Origin: Lycium barbarum | Lineage: Eukaryota; Streptophyta; Magnoliopsida; Solanales; Solanaceae | Assembly (NCBI RefSeq): GCF_019175385.1 | Contig: NC_083344.1 | Span: 8,440,725 to 8,504,724, forward strand | DNA: 64,000 nt | Direction: 5' to 3' | In this document: positions 12,601-24,674 of the stretch, piece by piece | Layout of the letters: the number at the start of each line of letters is the position of its first letter | Numbering within the stretch: the stretch's first letter is position 1 | Translations under genes and position numbers: made by a program | Notes under the pieces: model-generated | The model's database searches: none | The model's input: only the letters and a program-made list of their open reading frames with translations | Told to the model about the DNA's origin: nothing

Positions 12601-13047
12601 CGTCCCTTCTTGTGGACGCTGCGTTTCATGCCGCGCAGGTCAGCAGACAGGCGGGTTTGATCCTTAGAAGCCTTACCAGCAGTGTTGACAGCGCTCCAGT
12701 TGTTCCGGAGCCCCACTTTCGTGGTACTATTTTGTGTATGTATTTTCGGGCACGACAGTACTCGACCCTTTCTATGTATAAGTGTACTATGTCTAGAGGC
12801 TCGTAGACAGATATGTACAGTCAGTCAGGTACAGTTAGATATATGGTGTTCTAGCATGTTAATGTTGTTGTAGAAAGTGATAATGAAGTTGACTAGTCTA
12901 TGCTCATAATGATGCTGCTAATGTTCAAAAAAAAAAAAATATGGCACAGTTCATACGGCCTGCTAAGAGGAAAAAGTAAAAGGATAATCAAGGGGTGCTC
13001 GGTACAAGTATCGGGTACTCGTCACGGCCCCTAGTCGGGTCGTGACA
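9625..13047 (+). repeat. Solo gypsy LTR (3.4 kb) nested in gypsy A protease
   Basis: The segment starts TGTTATATCCCG and ends GGGTCGTGACA. It is flanked by ATTAA at 9620-9624 and 13048-13052, a perfect 5-bp target-site duplication. The protease reading continues across the insertion. I see no gag/pol coding inside, so it is a solo LTR, the product of LTR-LTR recombination. It contains a tandem repeat at 12045-12230 and the shared LTR core at 12571-12640. Its open frames (for example 12384-12806) match no family I recognise. Confidence 0.88.
12045..12230. repeat. Minisatellite inside the solo LTR, unit about 66 bp
   Basis: Three successive units each contain AGCGCTATAGACG(C/T)TGAT followed by TACATGA(C/T)A and GTATATGTATA(T/C). 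The units differ by a few bases. The array lies upstream of the shared LTR core in the same LTR, matching the position of minisatellites in the solo LTRs at 21721 and 58440. Confidence 0.8.
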
Positions 13048-13052
13048 ATTAA

Positions 13053-13260
13053 GCAAGTCACAGGTCGTATCAAAACTCCTAGAAAAGTAAGTACATACGT
13101 AAGAAAATGTTGAGCTTGGATCAAATAGTGCAGAAGCCTGTCGGCGCCAGACTGCGATAGTACCTGTGATAACTGCATCTGAGCCCTCGGCCTATGGCTT
13201 GCCTGGCATGGCCTAGCAACAGGCACGCCCACCACTAGCCTGAGAACCTCCACGGTCCCC
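13053..13260 (-). pseudogene. gypsy A protease, N-terminal part, split by an insertion
   Basis: One minus frame reads ALFDPSSTFSYV at about 13095-13130, a retropepsin active-site motif of plant chromoviruses (usually with D-S/P-G). The frame ends at 13052, where a solo LTR is inserted. The rest of the protease resumes at 9619 on the other side. The usual glycine is replaced by serine, so the active site was probably lost as well. Confidence 0.75.
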
Positions 13261-13406
13261 TTGAACTATCGAGCACCATCGTACCAGACTGATAACTGCA
13301 TCTGTTGGACTAAGCGCCACCTCTACCTGTCGTGTGACCACCTCACCCAGTCTGAGTACGGTTCCCACCAACAGATCCCCCTCCTCTACCCAGAGCAACA
13401 GGGAGC

Positions 13407-14813
13407 CTAAAATTGACCACTCTGGTTACCCTGTATGAGTCTAGGACAAAACCTCTTGATGTTCCCCTGCTCGCCACACTCAAAGCAGGCACGATCAAGA
13501 GTGGGCCTCTGAACTGACACCGAAGAGGCTAAAAAACCTCCCTGATCTAGAACTCGGGATTGAGAGCCCCCTACCTGGCTGATAGAGTACTGAACGACTC
13601 CAGATGAGCCTCCAACCGAATCCGGCATAGTCTGCTGAGCTTGACGATTCGAGTAACTTTGGGATCCCTGTCCCTTAGAAAATGTATAGCTAAAATTACC
13701 ACCCTCTCGGGCCTTCTTCTCTGCATATTTGTTGTAGCTATCCTGACGGACACCCTCAACAGTCTTCACGTGGTCCATAACCTCCTGAAAAGAACAACCC
13801 CTAGCTACCAACTAAAGAGCTGACAACTGAAGGGTAGTATTCAAACCCTTCACAAAGCGCCTAACTGTCTCCTCCTCAGTAGGCAAAAGCTAGAGAGCAT
13901 AACGAACCAAGGAGTGAAATCGGGACTCGCAAGCAGCCACAGAGGAATTTCCCTACTCAATATTACTGAACTCATCACACCTTCTGTCCGTCAAAGTACG
14001 AGAAACATACTTCTTAAGAAAAATCTAGTAGAAGTGATTCCAAGTTAAAGGAGGCAAATTAGCATCCCTACATTCTACAAATACCCTCCACCATAACTTG
14101 GCATCTCTCATGAGCTGAAAGGTCACAAACTGTACTTTATACTTCTCGACTATCCCCATCAAATGGATCCTCTCATCGCAATTAATAATGAACTCATAGG
14201 CATCCTCTGCCTCAGTACCAAAGAACTCTGGAGGCTTCATCTCAGTGAACCTCTAAAACAAATCATATTTGTCACCTGTCATCACCGATCCTCCCACTGG
14301 CTTAGGAAATTACTCAGGTCCTGGGGCCTCATCCAAACGTGGAGCCACAGCTGCGGTATGTTGTGCCCCTAGCGCCTGAACTGGAGCCCAAGCCAGACCA
14401 CCTACTCTCACACCCTGATTACCTGCTACTGCCGGTAACACTCCTACCTCTGCTAAGCCATTCAATAGGTTCAGTACTCGGACCATAACATCTGACAGCA
14501 CCGAAGTAGCGATAATATCAGGCTGAGTTGGTGCTGCTGCGGACTCGGCTGCCTCATCCTGAACAACCTGAGGCTCAGGGGACTCAGCGCGTTGTTGACC
14601 AGCAGCAAGAGCCCCATACCTGGCTGGTGCTGCTGCTCCCCTGCTTCTACCTCGACCACGGCCCCTGGCCTGGCCTCCTCCTCTACGGGTTGCGGCCCCA
14701 GCGGCCTGACCTCCCCCGCGAGCTGCGACGCCAGCAGCCGGCGCGGGTGCCTCATTAGTTGCTGCTGCCACACGAGTCCTCACCATCTGTGAGAGAATAG
14801 AAAGAAAAATCAT
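13407..14813 (-). pseudogene. gypsy A gag
   Basis: The likely start is MVRTRVAAATNEAPAP at about 14783, at the head of an Arg/Gly/Ala-rich N-terminus, as in many plant chromovirus gags. The Retrotrans_gag part lies at 14025-14240 (MKPPEFFGTEAEDAYEF, AKLWWRVF). A CCHC zinc knuckle, CFECGEQGNIKRFC (His replaced by Lys at the last-but-one ligand region), is at about 13450-13500. Stops break the frame between these parts, so no full-length gag can be made. Confidence 0.85.
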
Positions 14814-14980
14814 ATACTAATTTGGATCATCCAGATACCAACTGGAATCAAGTAGCACGAAAGAAAGAAAGAAATTGAAGTTTCCTAGTGTCACATAGCC
14901 TCCCGAAGATAAGTACAGACGTCTCCATACCGATCCGCAGGACTCTACTAGACATGTCCTTATACGATGAGATCAACGAA

Positions 14981-14999
14981 CCTAAATCTCTAATACCAA
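14981..14999 (-). other. Primer-binding site of gypsy element A
   Basis: On the minus strand, three bases beyond the 5' LTR, the sequence is TTGGTATTAGAGATTTAGG. It resembles the initiator-Met tRNA 3'-end complement TGGTATCAGAG with one change in that part. Element B has the unmutated form at the same place, which supports the call. Confidence 0.8.
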
Positions 15000-15002
15000 C
15001 TT

Positions 15003-17092
15003 TGTCACGTCCCAACAGACGTGAGTGGCACCCACACTAGTCTTATAGTGGGCAAACCAACTTCTTAACCTATCAAGCCAATTCAATTACTTAAACCAAT
15101 TAATAAACATTGCTCACGAATAATGCAATAAGACATCTGACAATAAAATAAATAAAATAGCGAGGTGGAGACCTAGCTATTACATCCCCAAAACTCTGAA
15201 AGTCACCGTACAAGGACTCTAACCAATAATGTCTAAAAGGAGAGATATGTCTAAAACTAAACATAATGTCTGGGATGAAAATAGACATCTGAAATAAAGG
15301 AAGATCTCCAGGCATCATGGCACGGATAGGAGATCACCCTCGATCTTGGTAACGAATAACCTCAACTAAATACGAGGTCTGGAAGACATCTCTGGCTCAA
15401 AATCTACACTCACAAAAAAAGTGCAACAAGTGTAGGTCAGTACAAACAACACGTACTGGTAGGTATCATAGGCCGACTAAGATTAGTATCATACATACAT
15501 ACATACATAAAATCAATGGAATAGGCAGACGGGCGTAACAAACATGGATCACAATAAATATCCTCAAATAATCCTCTTTCAGAATCAATCACCAATTACC
15601 AACAATGAAACACCACTCAAGCTGAAAGTAAAACAATAAACAATGAAGTTTCCAGCTCTGTCACATATTTGTACACACATGCTAAATGGTAACGTTTTTC
15701 CCATGACCTGCAGGGGACCCATGGTGTCCATGTACCACTCGTTTCGGAATGAACTTCGGACCACGAGCTCACAGCTAGGCCACATCATCCCCCCTATCAA
15801 ATGTGCGTTAATAGATGTATATGTTCCATCTCAAAATCTCATCAACAATGCCTCATAATAGAATCACAATGAATAACCCAATAACACATATCAAAGCCAG
15901 AAACAATGCAGTAGAGTCATAGTAACACAAGTCATAACAAGACTCACCAATAACTCTGCTCAACCATAGCCTATTATACAGCTATCTCAATCAATCAATG
16001 AAGGGTATATATGAACACTTTCCTTTCAACAGTATCAAGAATACAATTCAAGTTTATCAATTTCAACATTGGAGAAGCACTTCACGCAATTTAATCATAC
16101 AACTAACAACAATCACCAAACTCCAAGTCTGAAGACCTAGACATGCTTTCTCGCATAGATTCTATGACATATACAATCAACTAATCAAAATCTAACTCAA
16201 GTAAACCGTAACATACCTCAAAGTAAATTTGAGCAATGGAATAACTTCGCAACACCCTTTCCCTTTCGCAATGCCTCAGAACGTTCAAAGTCTAGAAATC
16301 ATAATACTAAGTAAGTAATATTAACTCAATTTATGGGTTCTATAATCAATTCAACCCTATAAATCTGGTTTTAGCCAAAATTCCCATTTTTATTGGAACT
16401 CTAGGTCTCAACAAATAATTTCCATCATTGAATATCCAATTCTCATGGTATGAAGTGATAATCTCTACTCTTAGAGGATTAAAAAACAATAAACAATAAC
16501 CAATTAATATTCTAGAGTTTCATGAACTTAGGTGTTCTAACCTTTCAATTCACCCAAAATAGCTTTTATTTGGTGGAAAGTTATCTTGATGAAGAGTATC
16601 GACCTTGCCTTAGAAAATTCCCCTCAACAGTTCTTGGGAACTATTTTTGGAGTTACGTGAGGAGTGGGGTCGAAATAAGGTATTTAACTAAAGTTTCTGA
16701 CTTAATGAGGACCGCTGCAGCAGTCCCTGCTTCGCTGCAGCGAGAACCACCTTCGCTGCAACGGGCCTTTGAAAGTTCCAGCCCTTCGCTACAACGAGAC
16801 CCCTCCTCGCTGCAGCGGCCTCGTTGCAGCTGAAATCCTTCCGCTGCAGCGATGCATTTTAGGCAGTGAACACGAAATTTTCTACATTTTTATACTTAAG
16901 TCTCCCAAAATCATTCTAAGGCCCTATGAACACAATCCAAGAAACAAACCAAGTTAAAAACACATCACAGAGTCATTTATAAGTCATAAAACACACCCCA
17001 ATTTATTTATGTCCGCTCATTCCTAACCTCGAGAAAGCACTAGCAAGGGTAGAATGGTAAAATTACGCACAACGACCAAGCGGGTCGTTACA
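15003..17092 (-). repeat. 5' LTR of gypsy element A
   Basis: This 2090-bp partner of 4153-6273 starts TGTCACGTCC and ends GGTCGTTACA on the plus strand. Its GC-rich cluster (16708-16855) contains more GCTGCAGCG-type units than the other LTR, so that cluster has changed length since insertion. TATAG follows at 17093-17097. It would carry the element promoter. Confidence 0.93.
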
Positions 17093-17097
17093 TATAG

Positions 17098-17919
17098 TGA
17101 GGTACTGTTATATAAGGATGTTGTTATAGAGAGGTATGACTACCATACTTAACTACTAAATTCTAACTCCTCTTGCTTTAAGCTTCCCAAAAAACTTTAC
17201 GTTTTGCCTCACACAAGTGATAAATTTCTTTTAGCCAAAAAAGTAGGTGGACTAAAAAAAAAAAAATTACACTTTTAGTAGGCATTTGGCCATAGAAACA
17301 AAAAAAAAAATGGGAATTTTTGAAGTTGGAGTTGAAGTTGTGTTTGACAAATATTTTTGCTAATAATATTTAGTTGTTGAAGTGTAATTTTTCTTTAAAG
17401 AAAAATGAAATATGATTTATACACCCAATTTCTAAAAACAAGCAAAACCACCCAATAAGTTGGTATTTTACCAACTTATCTCTTCTTTAATTTTTGATTT
17501 TTGCTATGTTTGATTGAGAAAATAGTGCATCTAATGTCGTTACTTTCATTTTACAAGATTTATGTGATTGAGAAGTGATCGGGAATAAACCAAGTGAAAA
17601 AAAAAGTCAAAAAGAGTCAAATTGCATAAAATGAAAAAAGTGGTTAAAACGGCCAGAACTGAAATTTTGAAAATCGGGGACTCTTTTCTTCATGATTTGA
17701 GTTGGGAAATTTGGGAATTATAAAAGTAAAGCTTGGGGCAAATATCCTTAATCTTTGGCCATTCTTCCAAGTATAGGAAACAAGAAATTACACGTAGGGT
17801 TTAAAGATTTGGATGCACTTAATGAGAATTTCTTTCTCATTTCTTCAACTCTTGCTTTTATTGTATATCTAAGTGTGTAGCATTTTATTACATCACTTGA
17901 ATTTTGTTTATGGAAATAA
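17098..17919. other. AT-rich spacer without recognisable gene
   Basis: This 820-bp stretch lies between the TSD of gypsy A and the truncated left LTR of gypsy B. It is AT-rich with short A and T runs. It has no frame with recognisable protein motifs, no TIRs that I can see, and no homology to neighbouring elements. Confidence 0.6.
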
Positions 17920-20078
17920 TCATCACCTAGGTTATAGCATCTACACCCAAGTGTGCTAAGTCTCAATATATCCAACCGAATCCAAATAACACAAGTATAT
18001 CACCAAATCATCACAATAGAGCCATAATGCAATGCAATGCAATAATGTATGAAATGTGCATGCAATGCAATGTTGTGTACACATTTACTCTGGACAGAAG
18101 TATCGACGTCTCGGTAGCACAACCCATGGGCGACCCGCAGAGTCCATGTACCTCACGGTCCGACAACAACTTAGGTACCGCTACCTTACGATCCCGGCAC
18201 AAACCTCGGGAATCGCTACGCACAACCTCGATTCTGGGACAACCATCGAATATCGGTCCTCACGTCACTCTCATCCAACTGAGCCCAGCTCATCACAGTG
18301 TTTCCTCAAGTATCATTAATGTATCAACAGTATATCATGAAGAATGAGAATGCGTGCAATGTATGAGTTAAATGTCAATAATCAGATCAATATCACAAGT
18401 ACCAAGAAAGGGTACACCAACAATATCATGAAAAGGCTACATAAGCCATATAGAATACTATCCTCGTATCAAACATCAATAAGTAAGGTACCACAATATC
18501 ATGAACAAGATATATCAATAGTCTCTAATATCTACTATCACCACTCAACATCAACCCAACAACAATAGAACAAATCAAGTCACAACACAATGGGGTGGCC
18601 AGCCCCAATCACACAACAGGGCCCAACCTAAGACAATATCCAACCCAACTTCATACCTGAAGGTTTACATGCTTTCTCCGACAATACCATCTAAATACAA
18701 GCTTCGCTAAAAGAAGTCTCACCATAGAGTAAACCGTAACCTTCCTGGAAGGCCGAACAACAATAACACCAACAATCAATTCTTGGCCTTTCCTTTCCTT
18801 TGAGGCTCAAGATCATGAAAGTCTAAGCATATTCGAATCATGGAATTAGAATCAAGGAGAACATCAAAACAAACCCTAGTTCTATCAAGACCCAAATTCC
18901 CAACCTATAGAATAGGGTTTATGAACTAAAAGGGTGAAATTAGTGATCTAAAGGTCCCAACATGAAATTAAACCTCTAGGTCATCAATTCCCATCATTAT
19001 CAAACTAGAATAATTAACAATTCACTCAATTTCGGATTCTAGGCAAAACTCCAAATTTTGGGTATAAACCCAAACTTCGAATTCCATAAATTAGCCTCTA
19101 ATTAGGAAGAAATTATGAAATAAAGGATTCTAATCATAAATTCAATGCTTAAATAAGCTAACCCAACCAACAATTTATGATTTAGAAGCCTAGAAGGAAA
19201 ATTCATTAAACTCACTTTTAATCTTCCATCACTTAATAAACTAACAAAATAAAGGGATTCTAAGATGATTAGGGGTAATAGAATAACAAAGAGATTAGAA
19301 GGACTTACAACTAAGAATCTTCTCCAAGAATACTCTAAAATTGCTCCCAAAAGCTCAAATTTAGGAATAGTAATAAATGAGGGACTTAGGGCATTTAACA
19401 CTTCATTTAATGAACTAACTGCCCGTCACCCGTTTCCGCTGCGAGATTACTGCTCCAGCGGCGCCGCCCCAGCGGTCCCATGACCGCTACAACGGTCATG
19501 CCTAAATGGCACAGGCCGCTTCAGCGGCAGGGTGACCGCCATAGCGGTACTGCTGCCGTGGTGCTGTGCCACCAAAGTGGGCACCAGACACCAGAAAAGT
19601 TCCCAAGTTTCATGACTCAACCAGAATTTCTGACTAACTCCCGAGGCCATCTGCTCACAAACCACATATACATACACACATAAAAATAACCTACGGACGT
19701 ACTCGTGGCCTCGGAATTCCCAACGGAGGACTCGTTGACCAAGTTAATCCCCCGATACCTCAATTTCAACTTCCCAACCCAAGTCTTAAAATGTACCCGA
19801 GTGCATTGGGAACCGAACTAGATATGCATACAGGTTCTAAATGACCATCCGGACCTCTCGAAATTGTCGAATTTTCGAAAAAAGTTTGTTTACCAAAAAG
19901 TCAACTTTGAGTCAACTCTTTTTCGCTTAAAGCTAATTTTTTCCAAAAATTCACCAAACTCAACCTCGAACACCTCAGGAAGCTTGTCAACGGTCCCCTC
20001 GGGTCAAAAGCGAGCTAACCAAGTTAGAGAAAGGGTCAAAGTGCCGAAACGACTATAACAACCAATCGGGCCATTACA
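17920..20078 (-). repeat. 3' LTR of gypsy B, outer end deleted
   Basis: Homology to the right LTR begins at CATCACC (17921) and corresponds to 28400 in the other copy, so the first 565 bp of LTR (27835-28399 equivalent) are absent. It ends inside the element at ATCGGGCCATTACA (20078). A GC-rich cluster of GCAGCGG/CCGCT words lies at about 19430-19560. Confidence 0.85.
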
Positions 20079-20100
20079 TCAAATACTAATTGAACTTGTC

Positions 20101-20537
20101 CTCAAGCGAGGAAAGGAAAAGAACGGAGAAGTACCTGAATCAGCGAAAAACTGATATCGGCTACGCATATCGAACTCAGTCTCCCAAGTAGCCTCCTCAA
20201 TAGGGCGATGCTTCTATTGCACCTTCACAGAAGAAATCTCCTTCTACCTCAACTTCCGAATCTGCCTATCCAAAATCGCAATCGGCTCTTCCTCATCGGT
20301 CAAATTTTCATCAAGAAATATCGAGTCCCAACGCATAATGTAAGCACCATCGGCATGGTACTTCTTCATCATAGACACATGAAAAACCGGATGAACTCCC
20401 GCCAAGCTTGGCGGCAAGGCCAACTCATAAGCAACATCACCCACACGGTCAAGAATCTCAAAAGGCCCAACATATCTCAGACTCAGCTTGCCTCTCTTCC
20501 CAAACTTCATAACACCCTTCATGGGTGAAATCTTCAA
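20101..20537 (-). pseudogene. gypsy B integrase C-terminus and chromodomain-like tail
   Basis: The frame at 20244-20537 reads MKGVMKFGKRGKLSLRYVGP, FEILDRVGDVAYELALPPSL and FHVSMMKKYHADGAYIM, the integrase C-terminal GPY/F-type region. Downstream of the stop near 20243 the minus strand still carries chromodomain-type residues to about 20150. It ends about 25-60 bp before the 3' LTR. Confidence 0.82.
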
Positions 20538-20579
20538 TAGAACCTGGTCACCAACAGCGAACTCTAATCTCGGACCTTC

Positions 20580-21718
20580 CGGTCCGCTTACTTCTTCTGT
20601 CGACTCTAAGCCGCCAAAAGGTTGGCCTGAATCATCCTCACTCTCTTAAGAGACTCTCTCAACAGATCTGTCCCCAAAGGTCGAACCTCAAAAGCATCAA
20701 ACTAGCCTAACGGAGATCTACATCTCCTACCATACAGAGCCTCAAAAGGCGCCATGTCAATACTCGAGTGATAACTGTTGCTGTACGCAAACTCTGCCAA
20801 AGGTAAGTGCTAATCCCAATGACCACCAAAATCAATAACGCAAGGTCTCAACATATCCTCGAGCACCTGAATAGTTCGCTCGGACTGCTTATCGGTCTAG
20901 GGGTGAAAAGTTGTATTAAGATCCAATCGAGAACCCAACTCCTCATGAAAAGCCCTCTAGAAATGGGAAGCGATGATAGTACCCCGATCAGATACGATAG
21001 AAATAGGAACCCCGTGCAATCTCATAATATCCCGTATGTACAACTTGGCTAACTTCTCTATGGTATAGGAAATCTGAACAGGAATGAAATAAGCGAACTT
21101 AGTTAACCGATCAACTATCACCCAAATCAAGTCAAACTTACCCAGGGTCTTTAGGAGACCCACAACAAAATTCATGGCAATCCTTTCCCACTTCCACTCG
21201 GGAATGGGCATCCTCTGAAGTACACCACTGGGTCACTGGTGCTCATACTTAACATGCTGACTATTACCACACTTATCCACGAAATCGGCTATATCCCTTT
21301 ACATCCGACGCCACCAATAGTGTTGCCTCAAATCACGATACATCTTAGTCGACCCCGAATGAATGGAATATCGAGAGCTATGAGCCTCAACCAAGATCAA
21401 CTGAATCAAATCACCAATACGAGGGACGCACACATGCCCCTTAATCCTCAAGATGCCCTCAGAATCAATCATGGCCTCTTCGACCTCAGCCCTCAGAACA
21501 CTATCTCGAATCTTGCTCAACTGAGCATTCTCAAACCGATAAGTCCTGATCTGATCTAGTAAGGAAGACCTTGCCTCAACACACACCAAAAATCTGCCTG
21601 GGGCTAAAATATTAAGACGAATGAAACAGTTGGCCAGAGTCTGAACCTCCATGGCCAATGGGCACTTGAAAATAATCAATCGAGTTAAACTCCCCATACT
21701 CACTACCTTGCGACTCAA
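20580..21718 (-). pseudogene. gypsy B integrase
   Basis: The segment 21299-21718 gives the linker and zinc-binding region (YSIHSGSTKMYRDLRQHYWW). After a stop, 20957-21211 gives the core with MNFVVGLLKTLGKFDLIWV (first Asp changed to Asn) and ISIVSDRGTIIASHF (second Asp). The remaining core down to 20580 is broken by several stops. The Asp-to-Asn change and stops make this integrase inactive. Confidence 0.87.
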
Positions 21719-23329
21719 GGCGTTACACCCTGTTCTTTCAGAGAAACACTTATTAAATTTGAACGTAATTATGTCGAGCTATGGCTAAGTAAAACAACTT
21801 TGGATTATGAGGAACGAAGCATTATTAAGTATATTCTATGAGTAAAGGATGAATTACGATCTCGTAAGTCGTAACCGAGAAGGACAACCTTGGAACCAAA
21901 GGACATAACTATTATCAAGTACGATTAACGATAAATATCATGTATGGAGAGTTTCGGATGGTTCCGGGACCAATCAAATCGAAGAAAATAAGTTTGTCAA
22001 AATTTTGGAAATTGGTAAAAATTTTGACAGAATTTTGGGTCAACTTTGGAGGGGTATATCTCCTAGTATATTAGGAGTTTTACGGTATTTCAAAAGCCTA
22101 AAATGAATTTCGTCAAGTCTAGTTTCCAACGCAATAAACCGCTCATCGATACGACATTGGAGTAGAGAATTATGGACATTATAAGTTAGGCGGACAGAGC
22201 ATAAACGTGCTACAGTAATCGAGCTGCTACAGTACCCCTCATTTTTCATCAAAACACCTCTCAAAATATCCCAAACTCTCTAGAATAATCTCCTACTTCC
22301 ATTCATAGAAGTTTAGCGAAAATTAAGTGAAATCTCCGGATTTAAGTCCGAACAGCGTATAGTTGTGATTATAAAATCGTATAGCAACGAGTTTTGGCTC
22401 AAGTTCAAGGGGGAAAATGAAGATATCGCAATATTAAAGGGAGTAAGGTATGAATCTCTTCTTATTATTGTTAGTTTCGATTTATTTACGGATATAAAGT
22501 TGTTAAATAGTCGTATAACGAGTTGGTTAGTTGTGGAACTTGGGAAAAACATCGTGTGGGATGTTTATGGAATATACTGGTATTGATAATATTATTGTTG
22601 TTGTTGGTTGCTGGATTGTGCTTTCGGGCTAGGCATTAAAATAGGGGAGATGCTTCCCGAATTTCGGCAGATTTTAATTAAAGGCTTGAAATAAGTGTAT
22701 GATGGTTCACCTAACAATAGTATGACTGGTCTTATATGTAGATTATGAGACTACAAATGATCATAAATAGATTGCAAGACAGGAGATAGGTTGGAAAGTC
22801 GGAAAGTAAGCTTCCAGGTATGTTAAGGCAAAACCTTTCTTTCTTAAGGCATGATTCCTTTGTTGTGAACCTATACATGATATCTTAAATAACCTCATTT
22901 CTAAAAGTACCAAAGCTTACAGTTCCTGATGTTCTGGTAATATCCTTGAGCTTGTTTCATAGCTATTAATGTTATTCATTGATGTTGATCTCATCTTATG
23001 ACTTTGTTCCTCCAAGGTAAGACGTGTTCATGATGACGGTTCCATAATAATAATCCAATGAGTTTAGGAACAGGTTCTTAAGGAATGTTTTATAGGACAT
23101 GAATAAAGTGCTAGTAGAGGATCTCTAATGAGGTATTTAATATTCGAAGAGAGGTTCATGTTGTATCTTAGGATTTCGTTATAGTTTAGTCAAGTAGGAA
23201 GAAGTACTAATGGCCTGAGCTGTGCTTATAAGTCCTATGTGATTATGTAGACCCTACGGGTTAAGTAATGACCACAGAAAGTGTATAGAGATTACTTGTA
23301 GAAGTTTAGTTATGATGTTGATTACAATT

Positions 23330-23580
23330 ACCACTGGTCTACGACCAGTCGGGCAGATGTTACCATTGTGCTACGGCCGGTTGGGCAGATATGTGTTTAC
23401 CACTATGCTACGGCTGGTTGGGTAGTTATTTCTACCGAGCTATGGCTGGTTGGGCAGTTATCACTGATCAGTCGGACAGTTGCGCTCTACCGTTGGGCGA
23501 TAATCTGACAGGCAGTTATTACCATCGAGCTACGGCCGGTCAGGCAGTTACCACTGATCAGTTGGGCAGTTAGCACTAGG
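23330..23580. repeat. Minisatellite in the solo LTR, GGTTGGGCAG-type units
   Basis: Six to seven imperfect units of about 30-50 bp contain CTACGGCCGGTTGGGCAG or a variant followed by TTACCA. The array lies about 160 bp before the shared LTR core, the same relative position as the minisatellite at 59934-60220. Confidence 0.8.
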
Positions 23581-23907
23581 ACAATAAGTAAGTTAGAGAT
23601 ACAGTTTTGTCCATAGATGTAGTTAAAGATATGAGAGTATTAAGTGACATGTGTACTAGATTCTCATCAGTAAGTTAGAAGTGCCAAGTTGATTCTTATC
23701 CTCTTTCTTTGCAGCATATGTTGATTATATCACATTTCCACCTTACATACTCGGTACATTATTCGTACTAACGTCCCTTCTTGTGGACGCTGCGTTCATA
23801 CGCGTAGGTGTAGACAGACGGGACTAGGATCTACCGCAGTAAGCTGCTTTCAGGTACCAATTTTGATTGGTGGGCTTCATTTCTTCCAAGAGCATTGCCG
23901 AGTCTGG

Positions 23908-23908
23908 G

Positions 23909-23954
<46 letters not shown>
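23908..23954. repeat. TC/TA microsatellite
   Basis: About eleven TC dinucleotides are followed directly by about twelve TA dinucleotides. The run lies within the solo LTR, shortly downstream of its conserved core. Confidence 0.9.
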
Positions 23955-24251
23955 CATAACTTGTGTTAAGGGTATGTCGGGGGCCCTGTCCCGACTTGTA
24001 TACTTCAGTCATGCTCATAAAGGCTTTGTAGACAGTTCCTGTGTACAACTTAGTTATATTATGTCGGTTGTTATGTTGGCATCATGGGTCCATTGCACAT
24101 ATATTTATGCATGGTATTATATTCATATTTATCCCTAAGCCATATTTTTACCATTCGAGACCTGAATGCAAGTTATAAGTTGGTTCGCTCGGTTCCCGTA
24201 GGGTGCTGGGTGCCAGTCACGCCTTACCAAGGGTGGGGTAAGACACAAGGC

Positions 24252-24629
24252 ATCAACAACAACATTGGCTTTCCCTGGGTGATATAATATAGAAATGTCA
24301 TAGTCCTTCAGGAGCTCCATCTATCGGTGCCACCTGCAATTAAGATCTCTTTGGGTAAACACATGCTGAAGGCTACGGTGATCGGTGAAAACCTCATAAT
24401 GGACACCATACAAGTAATGCCTCCAAATCTTCAAAGCAAAGACTACGACCGACAACTTTAAATCATAGGTAGGGTAATTCTTCTCGTGCATCTTCAACTG
24501 ACGGGAAGCATAGGCTATAACTCTACCCTTGTGCATCAACACAACACCCAAATCAAAACAGGATGCATCACAATAGACCGCGGAATCCTTACCCTCTACA
24601 GGTAATGCTAGAATCGAGGCTGAAGTCAA
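24252..24629 (-). pseudogene. gypsy B RNase H, C-terminus cut by an inserted LTR
   Basis: Motifs [40 protein letters not shown] and [12 protein letters not shown] are present. After a stop at about 24318-24320 the frame continues [20 protein letters not shown] to the insertion point at 24251. The matching downstream residues (SRKVVSMGSLTRL) resume at 21715 on the far side of the inserted LTR. Confidence 0.88.
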
Positions 24630-24674
24630 AAGAGTCTTGAGCTTTTAAAAGCTCTCTTCACATTCATCGGACCA

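Larger units (their letters stand above)
4153..17092 (-). mobile_element. Ty3/gypsy chromovirus A (Tekay/Del-like), complete with TSD, decayed
   Basis: Two LTRs of about 2.1 kb flank gag, protease, reverse transcriptase, RNase H, integrase and a chromodomain-type tail, all on the minus strand. The element is bounded by the 5-bp target-site duplication TATAG at 4148-4152 and 17093-17097. The primer-binding site next to the right LTR matches initiator-Met tRNA with changes. Order and chromodomain are those of chromoviruses; the Tekay/Del lineage is my inference. The pol frame is broken many times and a solo LTR sits in the protease, so the element is inactive. Confidence 0.93.
21721..24245 (+). 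repeat. Solo gypsy LTR (2.5 kb) nested in gypsy B
   Basis: The segment starts CGTTACACCCTG (first base probably a T-to-C change of the usual TG) and ends GGGTAAGACA. CAAGG is repeated at 21716-21720 and 24246-24250. It interrupts gypsy B between RNase H and the integrase region. No coding of its own is recognised. It shares blocks with the solo LTR at 58440-60851, for example ATCTCGTAAGTCGTAACCG and ATCATGTATGGAGAGTTTCGG. It contains a minisatellite and a TC/TA microsatellite. Confidence 0.85.

Noticed and set aside
12384..12806. 140-residue open frame on the plus strand
   Set aside because: It lies within the solo LTR at 9625-13047 and covers its conserved non-coding core. A related core elsewhere is not open.
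14528..14792. Plus-strand frames opposite gag
   Set aside because: They are antisense shadows of the Ala/Gly/Arg-rich gag N-terminus.
17748..17975. 75-residue minus-strand frame
   Set aside because: No family resemblance. It spans the junction between spacer and truncated LTR.
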